From: Haliclystus octoradiatus
Lineage: Eukaryota; Cnidaria; Staurozoa; Stauromedusae; Haliclystidae
Direction of reading: 5' to 3'
Assembly (NCBI GenBank): GCA_916610825.1
Contig: OU744447.1
Span: 25,731,037-25,795,036, forward strand
DNA length: 64,000 nt
Shown here piece by piece: positions 12,001-21,989 of the stretch (position 1 is the stretch's first letter; each line of letters opens with the position of its first letter). Both the position numbers and the translations under genes were made by a program. Under the pieces are notes generated by a model that did not search any database, was not told the origin of the DNA, and was given only the letters and a program-made list of their open reading frames with translations.

Positions 12001-13300
12001 GAACTTCTAAAGGTGAACCATTAGTAGCAGATAATTTGTCTGAGGTGTGGTTTAAACGAGACAAAGGAATATTATTGTCCGTCAATAGAGTGTCACTTGC
12101 AACACAAACTTCAGCGCCAGTATCAGGAATACCGCTAACAGTTATTTGCTTGCGATGTGTCAATGATAATGCTAGAGAGATGTGTTGACATTTTGATGTA
12201 ACGTTAGGTGTGGTATGTGAAACAGCATTTAGCTTCACACTTTCAATTATGTGTGAAACATCATTTGTAACGTTGTTAATGTCCACTTTATCTGAACGAC
12301 ACACAGGTCTTATATGACCTTTCTTGTTACAATTATGACAAGTTTTATCCTTAGCCCAGCAAGATTGTGGATCATGATCATGATTGGATTTACCACAATG
12401 TTTGCAGGGGACAGTGTTAGATTTCGTATCTGAAGCTTTTTTACGAAGCTTATTATGAACATTAGTTACACGAGCAACCTGAGCCGTTCTAGAGACCTCT
12501 TCGTTTCGTGCATTTTCTTCGGATTCACATAATTTTTTGATAATATGAATAGATACGCCCTCATCGAGAGCACGACATTTTCGTCTGATTTCAGAGTCAT
12601 AAAGTCCTTCTATAATGAAGTCCCCCAATGAGCGATCGTGACAATGGGGACAGGGGTCCGTAAGATGAAATAATTTCAGTTTTTCACGATAGAATGCACA
12701 AAACGGTTCATTCTCACCTTGTGAATAATGCATAAATGCTGCACGACGTATCCGCAGATTATCTTTTTGCTTAAAATATCCATCTAATTTAAGTAATAAT
12801 GTGTCTGTAGTAATAGTTCTTTGATCTACATTTAATACCAATCGGACAGTGTCAAATGTTTCTTGAGTCATACGAGAAATCAGAAATGAAACTTGCTGTT
12901 GGCTAGGGCAACGAGTAAGGCCCGTAAATAATAAATAGTTATCTATTTGATGTCTCCAGTCCACAAACTGACCATATGTAAGGTTATCAGACAATTTATC
13001 TGGAGGTGGGTAAGCGCTCGATAGGCGTAACCCGGAAGCCGAGTTTTCAATATTACTCACTGGCACACTTTCAACAACAAGAGAATCGTCGTCGCTCGCA
13101 TTAGGCAAAACAGATGCCACGGTTTCAGTAGTCGTATTAAGGCCAGTAAGTTGTTCCATAAATGCAGATAACGATCTCTCCATACGTTTTTCGAACGAAT
13201 CCATACGGGCAGCGAGATTGACATTATCGTCAAAAACGGGCGGCTCAACATCAGCATTGCCCTTCTTTCGTGCCTTCGATTTTGGAGTTTTATTAGGCAT
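9041..13300 (-). CDS. Gag-Pol polyprotein of Mag-like Gypsy element
   Basis: One frame of 1419 residues, ATG at 13300, 102 bp inside the 5' LTR. Order: Gag (about 1-290), two zinc-knuckle-like Cys/His clusters (about 298-336, CKHCGKSNHDH and CHNCNKKGHIRPVC), aspartic protease (PDTGAE, about 395), reverse transcriptase (FTTLDAASGYWQ and VVDDILIY), RNase H (HTDASRTYGLG, ELELLAVTWAV, DHKPL), and integrase with an HHCC zinc finger (SHQG.. CAICQSH) and the DDE residues (YVDRLSGW, SDNGPQYSS, SNGHAEAG). There is no frameshift between gag and pol and no envelope gene. All catalytic residues I can check are present. Its RT (RRGDEAL) and linker (AGPPMHI) resemble the broken Gypsy at 21.6-26.8 kb. Confidence 0.93.
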   Translation of the reverse strand: MPNKTPKSKARKKGNADVEPPVFDDNVNLAARMDSFEKRMERSLSAFMEQLTGLNTTTETVASVLPNASDDDSLVVESVPVSNIENSASGLRLSSAYPPPDKLSDNLTYGQFVDWRHQIDNYLLFTGLTRCPSQQQVSFLISRMTQETFDTVRLVLNVDQRTITTDTLLLKLDGYFKQKDNLRIRRAAFMHYSQGENEPFCAFYREKLKLFHLTDPCPHCHDRSLGDFIIEGLYDSEIRRKCRALDEGVSIHIIKKLCESEENARNEEVSRTAQVARVTNVHNKLRKKASDTKSNTVPCKHCGKSNHDHDPQSCWAKDKTCHNCNKKGHIRPVCRSDKVDINNVTNDVSHIIESVKLNAVSHTTPNVTSKCQHISLALSLTHRKQITVSGIPDTGAEVCVASDTLLTDNNIPLSRLNHTSDKLSATNGSPLEVLGVLHCRGILATYSTKMKIYICKGVSDFLIPTQNLIELGIIPATFPAPMASILRTVVQETPHVSSHKPHNLSENIRSQLLDEFSDVFNDTDQLKPMAGPPMHIYLKDDVTPYALSTPRKIPFAWQAEVKSTLDSMVAKGIIQLADDHPTDFVSPLVVVQKPNGKLRLCVDFTKLNQHVRRPVHPFKSPWDAVSNVPHTAKIFTTLDAASGYWQVPLDDVSCPLTTFLTPWGRYQYKRAVMGLVCAGDEYCRRGDEALANLPNLEKVVDDILIYNDSFEAHLTNVRNVLERCRQQCITLNPNKFIFGQESVDYVGFILSKDGISATPRRVEAITDFPAPTNISELRSFMGMVNQLGHFSKEVAHCSEPLRHLLSIRNEFIWTELHQNAFDSVKKTLVSPPVLKQFDINLPTELHTDASRTYGLGWSLLQLHDDNQWHLVDCGSRYLSDAESRYATIELELLAVTWAVIKCKLYLLGLHKFIVITDHKPLVPVINDFTLAAVENSHLQRLKEQLAPYSLIATWKRGKDHLIPDALSRAPVKNPTDEDQLAEDITQHINSIVCINAASITSECHQPQDAMLLKLQNAASIDDEYIMLKEIILKGFPNQRDKLHQIIRHYWKLREELSINDQLILRGHQLLIPKTMRKEVLHRLHDSHQGVVRTKRRARNAVYWPGMSSDITNLVESCAICQSHLPSQQKETLIPSYMPYRPFEDVSSDLFSHSGHHFMVYVDRLSGWPVVCRYGKTDPTSNLIIKDFKKIFSDTGIPVRLRSDNGPQYSSHEFTKFLKDWNVTYDPSSPHYPQSNGHAEAGVKAMKSLIIKSFENAKFNEDHYYAGLLEWRNTPKFDGYSPAEILYGFPLRSLIPAHKSAFAPKWQALAALVDAHNKQMDIVISKYNKHAKDLPTLAIGNKVRIQDPSSKLWTHVGTIIETLPHRKYRIQMPSGRMWVRNRKFLRIDSTLDIPPTATISSDIQIPRRSHRTPVVPNRYS

Positions 13301-13390
13301 AACGTTTAATGTAAACGATATACGATAAACAGAATGATAATAAATAACATATCAAACTAAACAAGATAAACAATGGTAAGTTCAAAACTA

Positions 13391-13402
13391 TCAACTGCGC
13401 CA
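13391..13402 (-). promoter_or_regulatory. primer-binding site of Mag-like element
   Basis: On the - strand TGGCGCAGTTGA follows the 5' LTR directly, as expected for a tRNA 3' end complement starting TGG. The Gypsy at 21.6-26.8 kb has the same TGGCGCAGT at 26752 downward. I do not assign the tRNA. Confidence 0.7.
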
Positions 13403-13478
13403 TGTGATGTCTCAATATAATATGACAATTGATCATGTTTACGCTAGATACAAGGTGTTAGTTAACACATATATAACA
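13403..13478 (-). repeat. 5' LTR of Mag-like element (76 bp)
   Basis: Identical to 8675-8750; TTGAC follows on the right (13479-13483). Confidence 0.92.
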
Positions 13479-13678
13479 TTGACATCACAAAAATGGACGA
13501 GCAGCAGAATAGATGCATTAAAACATCGATATTTGCGTCATTTCTTGCTTACTTAAGTTTTCAAGTCAGTTAAGTTGTCATATAGATTAATAATATTTTT
13601 TCAGAAGAATTAGATTAAGAATTGGTAATGCTTGCATTGTGTGGCTACCATTAATCACTTGTTTTTGCTTATGTTTAG

Positions 13679-14157
13679 GAACTCCATTAGACAGTCCAAG
13701 GCTAAACAACGTTAACATCGATCGAAAATTACCAAACATGCCAAGTTTTGATACCAAAGAATGTGAACCTGTTGAAATATCGAACGCTACTCCTGATAAA
13801 CCTGGAGAAAAGTATAACCCTTACATGGTTGTAACAGAAGAAATCAGAACAAAATCAACGGAAAATTTAAGTAATATTGGTGTAATCGATATAGATGAAA
13901 AAGAGAAACCTAAGAAAATCTTAACATCATTTGAAAATGATGACAGACGTCTTATAAAACGAAATAGCTTTCCTTTATTATTGAACAGGGCAGCAGAGAT
14001 GGTGGATCATGATGCACTCAAAGTGAAACCAGCATCACATAATAATAATCATAATGAAATAGAATCTTTATATGCTACAGTTGATCTTGCAAAGAAACAT
14101 GAAGATCAACAACTTAATGAAGTCTATGCCAGGGTCGAAAAGACACATCCTGCATAA
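13679..14157 (+). CDS. receptor-tail terminal exon d (ITIM-like motif)
   Basis: Predicted last exon of the 1.5-4.3 kb gene. The acceptor is a pyrimidine-rich TTATGTTTAG. The first two bases complete the glycine codon begun by exon c, giving GTPLDSPRL. The 158 residues are hydrophilic and contain KYNPYMVV, ESLYATVDL (fits the ITIM consensus S/I/V/L-x-Y-x-x-I/V/L) and NEVYARVEK near the end. ITIM-type tyrosines recruit SHP-type phosphatases in known inhibitory receptors; that this protein does so is inference. The stop codon TAA lies in CATAAGC, which belongs to the zinc-finger repeat that follows, so the native 3' end was probably replaced. Confidence 0.6.
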
Positions 14158-15300
14158 GCTAACGTATGGTGACCAGGAAAAATATTCATGTGATTATCTT
14201 GAAAAAGCATTACATTTATTCGATGTTTTGAAGGTGCACCTAAGAACTCACTCTGGAGAAAAACCTTACAAATGTGATCATTGTGGAAAGACTTTTAGTC
14301 AACTTTCTAACCTCAGAAGACATAAAGTATCATGTAATAACGAAAAACAATATCCATGTGGTCATTGTAAAAAAGTGTTTCATCATTTAGATGTTTTAAA
14401 GGAGCACCTGAGAACTCAACCTGAAGAAATACGTTACGATTGCGATCAGTGCGAGAAGCGTTTCAGTTACAAAGTTATCTTCTCAGGCATAAACTAACAC
14501 ATGGTGATCAGAAGCAATATTCATGTGATCATTGTGAAAAGTATTTTATCAATTCGATGTTTTGAAGGTGCACCTTAGAAATCACTCTAGAGAAAACCTT
14601 TACGGATGTGATTAATGTGGAAATACTTTTAATCAACTTTTTAACCTCAGAAGACATGAAGTATCATGTAATAACGAAAATCAATATCCATGTGGTCATT
14701 GTGGAAGAAATTTCGACCAAAAAGGTAGTTTAACGATACGTTTAAGAATTCACTCTAGAGAGAAAAACCTTACAAATGTGATCAATGTGAGATGTTTTTC
14801 CGTCACTAAAGTAAACTTGTCAGGCATAAAGTTAAACAACATCTTGTCCAGATTCAATATTCATGTGATTATTGTGAAAGTGTTTTATCATTTAGACGTT
14901 TTCAAGAAGCACCTGTGAAATCACCCTGAAGAAAAACGTTACAAATGCGATCAATACGAGAAGCATTTCAGTCACAAAAGTAATCTTCTCAGGCATAAAC
15001 TAGCACATGGTGAAAAGAAGAAATATTCATGTGGTCATTGTGAACAAGTGTTTCATCGATCAGATGTTTTCACGGAGCACCTAAGACCTCACGCTGGAGA
15101 AAGACGTTAAAATTGCGATCAATGCGGAAAGAGATTTTGTACATTACCACAATTGATTAAACACAAGAAGACACATTCTGATCACCAATTTCATGTTTAC
15201 AGTCAATGCAATAAAGGCGTACCCAAGCCAGTCTAACTGTCACAAACCAGTTCAACATTTAAAAAATCATCCACAAGAAAAGACGTATGTATATAACGAA
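14150..15300 (+). pseudogene. decayed C2H2 zinc-finger array
   Basis: Tandem C2H2 fingers with the usual linker (HSGEKPYKCDHCGKTF, KQYPCGHCKKVF, IRYDCDQCEKRF) are readable from about 14160 to 14497. Further fingers continue to about 15300, broken by frameshifts and stops; CysXXCys cores such as TGTGATCATTGTGAAAAG recur. At least eight finger remnants are visible at about 84-bp spacing. No intact ORF spans the array. A weak further finger-like trace is at 15590-15650. Intact arrays of this type bind DNA; this one is a pseudogene or a decayed terminal exon joined to the receptor exon. Confidence 0.75.
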
Positions 15301-16390
15301 CTTGGACAACCTTTTGCCATTATAACGATACAATACAAACAAACAAGTTCACAATGACAATAAATTTTAATTGTGCAATAATTGCAAGAAATGATTTTGA
15401 AGAATTGAGGTCATTACCTAAATATCGAAGATCACATACCACAGCAAGTCTTTAGGTTTGCGATGAGGATGGGGAGAATTACGCTCCTTAGCTATATATA
15501 GTTGACAAAGGGACAAACAATCATTGATAACTTATTTAGGAAATTAGCTAATTTTAATAGACACCGAAGACTTACTAACAATGTTTATATATGCTGCAAA
15601 TGTGATGAAGGATTTTGTGATTCAATTAATCTTAATCGATATACTCTTCAGATATTGCCATGGGAGAAAAGGTAATTGTGAAATCAATGCGAAAGCAGTT
15701 TCAATCAACATAAATATCTACCCGAATTAAAGTTAGCCGCCATGATACAGAAAACATCATTGTAGTCAATATGGAAGAGCATTCCACCATACAGAAATTT
15801 ATGCATGCACCGAAGAACTCATTGATAATTTCTATATCAATGCCTTTCGTCGTCATCGCCTTTGAATGCACACACACAGACTCATGACAGGAAATCTCAA
15901 ATATACATGAAAAAGGGACTGGAAATTGGAATATATAGATAAACACCAGCTATAATTTGAAGAAAAACAGAAAAACAGCTATGATTCCGAATATGCCAAT
16001 ATTTTCTTTTGCTAATTTAAATTAACAATGACTGATTCTTATTGATGAAACGGCGCCTTTATATTATCATTACTTTCAGTACATAAACTATTTTTAATAT
16101 TCATAAATGTTATCAAGAAATATCCACACATAGAATAATACTATTTACTGGAATGAATACTTTTTTTTATGAATTCAATTCAATTATATATCTATCTTTC
16201 TTGACTCATCTTTTACTTCCCTGTAAGATCTTTTGTGTACTCATTTGTGATCCATTTTGAATATTTTTATATTTGTTAAATGTTTGTAACAAAATATATC
16301 ATTCAATCGCAAACGATGTTGGGTAGTAGCTTTTTATCACCGAGTTGGTTTTTTATTTGGTTAGTGTTTGTCTGTTTTTGAGCGTATGTT
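15301..16390. other. AT-rich stretch, little recognisable
   Basis: Apart from the finger-like trace near 15600 I see no gene, RNA or repeat partner in the window. Confidence 0.4.
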
Positions 16391-16394
16391 AGTT

Positions 16395-16505
16395 TAATGG
16401 TCGCATGTCCCTCCTGACACCAACCAATAGTGCTCTGGCCAGGTATTGAACCCTTTAGACTCTGCGCACTGAGGTCCAACACCCTAACAGCTGCACTATA
16501 CAGAC
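16395..16505 (-). mobile_element. tRNA-derived SINE
   Basis: The - strand has a tRNA-like head: TGCAGCTGTTAGGGTGTTGG near the A-box position, and GGGTTCAATACC, a good match to the B box GGTTCRANNCC, 30-40 bases on. The arms do not fold into a clean cloverleaf, and the anticodon cannot be assigned, so a functional tRNA gene is unlikely. The 3' limit is uncertain. Confidence 0.5.
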
Positions 16506-16862
16506 GTATATATTTATAATTTCTCAATTACATATATTGCAACCTCCCAGGCAGACTAAAAATTTCCACTTCAATTTCAAGATTCTCCTATGAAGCTGTC
16601 TGATTTAAAAGAATCCATCTCTTCGAAAGTTTCAAATGAAAACATATTTCAATTAAGATCATCACCAATCCCTTTTTTAAAGAATGACCAATCCTTCTGA
16701 ATGATGAACACAACACATGAAATCCGCACAGGCGGATTATCTTTCTAGACAGTTTAATAAGGGTTGGCATGACATAACTGGATATCACGTGGTATAAACC
16801 CGCCAACCACGTCCCTTGATTTATTGAAATCCACTAGACGGATGTTCGTTCCTCCCTCCATA

Positions 16863-17475
16863 GTAGGGAGGTTTAGATTCGGAACGAAGTCCAAGACGAA
16901 GTCGAAGTCAAAATATTTTGAAGACTGGGACGGGCTTGTCTTCGCTGTCTGCCGAAAAGCTGTTTAGATTGATAACGAAGACAAGACTGGTGACGAAGTT
17001 TTTACAAAATGGTAGGTAGGTGACTAAATGTGTTACCAGTAAAGTATTTGCAATGAATTGTATGTTGATATTGTGTTAGATAAAATTGGCTTAATGGAAG
17101 TTTTGAAAGAATTTGAGATAAATCCCCAGCCAGTGTTTCTTGTTCGCCTTTGATTTTAATGTAATGTCTTTGTTTTGAAATTCGGGTCTTATTTACAAGA
17201 TGAAAGACATTATTGCAAAGCCTCTTTTTCGTCAGAAACTGCTATGGAAACTGCCAAAACCGGGTTCCAAAAGGCATTAAATAATTCAACTTTGAGCCTG
17301 CAAGGCGCTTTGGTCTATTTTATGCCTTTCGTTCTGAGCTGTATATAAAGATTTCGGAAAACTTCGTTGTGAACGAAGCTATCAGTTCAAAGCTTTTTGG
17401 AGTGATTCTTTAGACATGCGTAGTATGGATGCGCACAAGGAAAATTTGACTTCGTTTCGAATCTAAACCTCCCTA
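16863..17475. mobile_element. MITE-like non-autonomous DNA transposon
   Basis: Terminal inverted repeats of about 28 bp: AGGGAGGTTTAGATTC at the left and GAATCTAAACCTCCCT at the right, each followed inward by CGRAACGAAGTC. There is no coding capacity. The interior contains the ACTTTGAGCCTGCAAGGCGC module also seen at 20812 and, inverted, near 57176. Confidence 0.75.
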
Positions 17476-17976
17476 GTGTAAACTGCATCTCAATTTTAAA
17501 AGACTTCCTATGTGGATTTCAATAACTTCGAAAATATTAATGGAGGTCCTAATAAGATATGTCGGTGTTTCTTATTTCTTTTTGTTCTACCAATGTTAGA
17601 AATGGCTTTTGTTGTCAGAACATTTGAATTTACACAAACAAACGCATGAATCTCCCAAGAAACTTTACAAATACATGGAAAAGGGCTATTAAAATGGAAA
17701 AACAAGAGCTTTTCCCAAGAGCAAAATTTCGGGATAGTATTTCTATCAAATTTTCCAGAATCATAACAATGAAACTTTTAGACTCCGAACTGGCATATAC
17801 ATTAATTTCAAACATAGTCATCATGCATCAACACCAATAAAGGTAGATTGAACCATACCTGTACTATAAAATGATATCATTATACATACCATGTGCCACC
17901 TCTAAGTTACGTCTGTAATAACCAAATGATTGATGTAGACACTGCTTCTCTTCAGGGCAGGTATAGAAGTATCTAT

Positions 17977-20900
17977 TTATACTAATAATACTGTCTGTTT
18001 ATATATCACTATATCTACTTATACTAATAATACTGTCTGTTTATATATCACCATATTTCTATATTTCTATATTTCTGTGTCTGTCCTCGACCTATGTACG
18101 TTTCACTGGCAAAATAATACAGATAATCCGTTGTCGGGAAATTATGCAAAGATTTGTGTCGAGATAACCATGCACAGTAACAAATTAGTTGTATGAAAAG
18201 TATGGGTCTTTGACGTTGTTTTAAAATAATTTACTTCATCTGATATTTTATTTAAAAATTTAGAGACAGTGTTATGATAAATAATAAAAATAATTATTTA
18301 AAAATACAAAATACAGAATTTCATTGAATTATTAGAATAACTAAAGCGAACAAAATATGTTTGAAGAATCAAAGAGGCGTATGGTGAAATAAACAATCTA
18401 GAGCGGGGCAAAATCGCCTTGAAAATTAGACAGAGTTTAGATCTTTACTTCATTACTGAAACAAAATGCAGTTCATAATTTGTTTTCATGTTTACAAACA
18501 AACATTTCATTTCTTTTCAAATAATGGCTTTAATATATAATTTGTGGGAACATTGATAAAGCAATCCGTTATGTAATCAAAGCTACGTTGGTATGTGTTG
18601 GTATAAACAATCTAGCGCGGGGCACAAAAATATAAGAGCTTTTTTAAGAGAAAATTTTAATATGACGTTGGCGTTCGAAAAATTTGAAAAAATTCAAGAT
18701 TTGATCAGACTATTGAAGAGCACACGGCGAATTTCAAGTTATTAATTCTTAGTTAATCAAAACATTGTACAAGAGTGTCTATATGATTCATAATTGAATG
18801 TAAATATGTAAACAGTCTGGTTTACGAGAGGGCAGGTTTTGGTTTTCAGATTTTATTTCCATAGTTAACGAAAGAGTTTTAAACGTATAATTCAGATTTC
18901 ATTACGTTGTTCAGCAATAAGAACAAGACAAAGTATTTTGCTACAGTTTAGAAATGTAAAATAATGTATCTTGTTCTAATTATTCCTCATGAACATTTAA
19001 TTAAGTTTAATAAAATGATAACTAATTCAACAAATTTTAAATTGAATTGAAAATAAAGCCTATGAATTGTGATCAATTATAATTACAATATTTCTAGCGT
19101 TCAAAAATAGCTTTAAACTTAAAAAACACAAAATCACAACTAGAAACATTTCAATAGTTAATATGGTTTGGATATGAGTGTAACAAACCTTGTGTTACAA
19201 AAGTAAAAACGAAAAAGGTTGCATGTAATAATCGATCATAGCAAACATTATTTATCAAAATATAACTTACCATTTTCCATATAAGATCCAAATAATAATT
19301 ACGAGCGGCATAATCTCCAACAACATTTATATACATACACTATATTGCAACCATACTTGATCGAATGAAATTTAAACCCGATAAGAATAAAATATAAATT
19401 GTCTTTTATTCGAAATAGTTCAGACGAAGATAGAGTTCATGTCACGAAATAATTATGACGAAGATAGATTTCATGTCGCGATCAAATGCATGGTGTGTTC
19501 GGAAAAGCGACAAGCACGAGAACGACCGGCCGGTAGGACTGAGATTAATGATTCTTTATCATAATTCACTAAATGAAAATATTATAAATACAACTTAATG
19601 TATTCAAATATACATATACATAGACAGCTAAATAACAAATACAAACCATTTCACTTACATCGGTGGCTATTCCAGGCGGCGTAGTATAAAAATGTAGCCT
19701 TCTCCTTCTCTCTATCTCTACAACTGACAATACAATTCTACACACAGAGTTCACAGGACAAATTAACAGTGGGATATCTAATTTACGCTACATACTAGAA
19801 CATTTACAATCCCCACATGCTGCGCTAACAAATCTACATACACAAATAAGGTAAGACAAAAAGTTAATCAATATAATAATAAATCTGAAATTAAGCTACA
19901 TAATATTCTCAACATGGTGAAGTAGTAAATTCGTTCTATTGCATACATCACAGCATGAGTATCTAAATTACTTTAAATATTAATATATATATATATCTTT
20001 GAAGCTGCATTAAACATTTCCATTTTTAAAATCATCGCGACCTGTTCAAGAAATTCTGAATCATTATTCATATCACGAATCTGGCAAAATGAGTTGTTTT
20101 CGTTTTTCTATCAAAACAACTAAGTTATTCATTATCGTCTTTTCTTTCATTGTTCATCTGTAAGATTTTATTAATAGCGCCTAGAAATATTGACAACAAG
20201 ATGCAACATACTATCAATATCTAAGTATTATAGCGATTTATTATACAATTTTATTTCATTTTAAAAGAATGTTGATGCTCCCATTCTTGAAAATTACACG
20301 AAGCACTATCAGGCTATTTTTCACATCTTTTTTTTTACTTATAAAATTCTATTTTCAACGAACTCTTAGTATTTTGATAGACTGCCATAAGAATCACAGG
20401 CCTACTTGCTGAGATTGTTAAATCAAAAATCTATAGGCACATATAATATCATATGATAATGTTATCAGATATTATATATTATTGCAATAAAGATTTGTGA
20501 ATCCGAACCGAATGCGATCCGATTGTATCATGTCAGATTTGGGTTGATATTTTATGTTTTCGGATCGGATCGGATTTGAAGTGCTTTTTTATGGATAATT
20601 TCAGATTTCAAAATTTGACTGAGTTGTAATTTGTAACAATTAATTTGCCCTAGCTTCCTTTCAGCACATAAAATAAAGTTTTTCTATGTGTATAGCCACG
20701 TTGAATGCATAAAATTGGCTGGCAGCTATTGCGCTTGGTTTTCAAATATAGTGCATAGTATGATTCACACCACTATTTGTAGCTTGAAAAATAGCATTCA
20801 CTTTTAAACTTTGAGCCTGCAAGGCGCCTCGGTCTATTTTATGCCTTTAATATGCCGTTCTCTATACAGTTCAATCGACTCAATTGATGTGAAATGAATT

Positions 20901-21590
20901 CAATTTTTATGAAGGAAATGATTAAGATGTCTTGATTAATTGTACATCGTTTCAATGCATATTGTGTCTCATGTTCTTCTCCAAAGTTCACTCACCGTAT
21001 TTACAGTGATAGTCAGCTTAGTCAACTGTTTAATTATTATAGCGATTTATCTTAACCTTAAGTTTTATCACACAAGGTCCAGTACTGGACCAACACTAAT
21101 TGCTAGTATAAGTACAACTAGCACATACTTCATGCCAAAGCTAAGAAAAACATCTTCCAAATTGTAGTAGAGCATTATCCTAAAAATCATCATACAAATT
21201 AATGTATTGTTTCATTGAGCGGAATCATGATAAATCAAATATGAACAAACAGTAAATATCAGATATCGTGTTGCCCTGACAACAGATAGGGAGATGCAAA
21301 ATTGACTGTACTTGTGGCGAGTGGAACAAGGAACATGCATGCACTTGGGATTGATGCTTTAGGAGTTTGGATTCAACTTAAAACGGGATAATATAATAAA
21401 TTATCTCCACACAAGTGTTTGCATCATTTCCCGACAAAGGATTGTTTGTATTACTTCGCCAATGACACTTGTCGAACATAAATGTCGCACATACCACAAA
21501 TATACAAATACACAAATATACAAATATAAACTAATATACATTTATACAAATAATTCATTAACAAACAGACAATACTATTAATACAGATAA
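17977..21590. mobile_element. non-autonomous element with about 190-bp terminal inverted repeats
   Basis: The left end (17977-18170) and right end (21401-21590) are inverted copies. Shared blocks include AATACTGTCTGTTT and the CGGGAAATTATGCAAA-type segment. The left end also has an internal 39-bp duplication. The 3.2-kb interior holds no recognisable protein. A second copy of the left part starts near 51283. The interior region 19830-21110 is repeated in inverted orientation at 56870-59280. A transposase family cannot be assigned. Confidence 0.65.
19830..21110 (+). repeat. long dispersed repeat, left copy
   Basis: Inverted relative to 56870-59280. The match runs through many blocks, for example CTTATAAAATTCTATTTTC, CACAGGCCTACTTGCTGA and GCCGTTCTCTATACAGTTC. 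The right copy contains an additional 1.2-kb insertion and a 34-bp insertion that are absent here, so this copy preserves the empty sites. Confidence 0.8.
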
Positions 21591-21615
21591 AACTTTGAAA
21601 TCAAGCCTAGTAGAC

Positions 21616-21822
21616 TGTTAGATTGTATTATAGAGTTTTAAGGATGAAATAGGATGAACGACCAAACGTAGAGATAACTTGTAAAACTCTGTTTTATTAA
21701 TCATATACGTGTTAGTTTTACAACGCTATGAAATACACTCCTGTGTGCCTAATTTACAACTAGGTGTGATTATTTTAATGACGTAAATATCAGTATTATT
21801 AATTATTATATATATTACATGC
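21616..21822 (-). repeat. 3' LTR of degenerate Gypsy
   Basis: It shares AGAGTTTTAAGGAYGAAATA and the following ATATACGTGTTA region with 35200-35306, the displaced part of the 5' LTR. It begins TGTTAGATTG, matching TGTAAGATTG at 26753. Confidence 0.75.
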
Positions 21823-21989
21823 CTCCCCTCGGAGACATAAATTCCTTACCATTTTTCGTCTTTATGGCTGACACCAGTTCGGAGTACGACGGATACGGGT
21901 TGAACTGTGTTGTTGACCTCTGTCTCTATCTCTGACTTGGTCTTTACCTTGCTCTTGGTCTTTACCTTGGGCGGGGTCTTGACGCTAGA

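Larger units (their letters stand above)
8675..13478 (-). mobile_element. intact Mag-like Ty3/Gypsy LTR retrotransposon
   Basis: 4804 bp with two 76-bp LTRs that are identical base for base, a 5-bp target duplication TTGAC at 8670-8674 and 13479-13483, and one uninterrupted gag-pol ORF of 1419 codons on the - strand. LTRs this short are known for the Mag clade of Ty3/Gypsy (known of family). The identical LTRs, open ORF and clean target duplication mean insertion was recent, and the element may still be mobile. It sits antisense in the large intron of the receptor-tail gene. Confidence 0.92.
4287..13678 (+). other. predicted 9.4-kb intron containing two retrotransposons
   Basis: Donor GTATGT at 4287 and acceptor TTATGTTTAG ending at 13678 join phase 1 to phase 1 and give RFL-G-TPLDS across the junction. 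The intron contains a CR1-like LINE (about 4490-8400) and a Mag-like LTR element (8675-13478), both opposite in strand to the gene. Only about 0.7 kb is left as original intron. The pairing of these two sites is inference from phase and context. Confidence 0.55.

Noticed and set aside
11958..12188. ORFs inside the Gypsy gag-pol in other frames (also 9130-9315 and 13057-13257)
   Set aside because: Shadows of the 1419-codon ORF with no independent signature.
16395..16505. Possible functional tRNA gene (- strand)
   Set aside because: B box is good, but the acceptor and anticodon arms do not pair; SINE is the better explanation.
20940..21167. A + strand ORF resembling the - strand ORF 56723-57028 (both with VIVSLVNCLIII and GPTLIAS)
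   Set aside because: The similarity follows from the long inverted repeat shared by the two regions; there is no start, splice or family signal.
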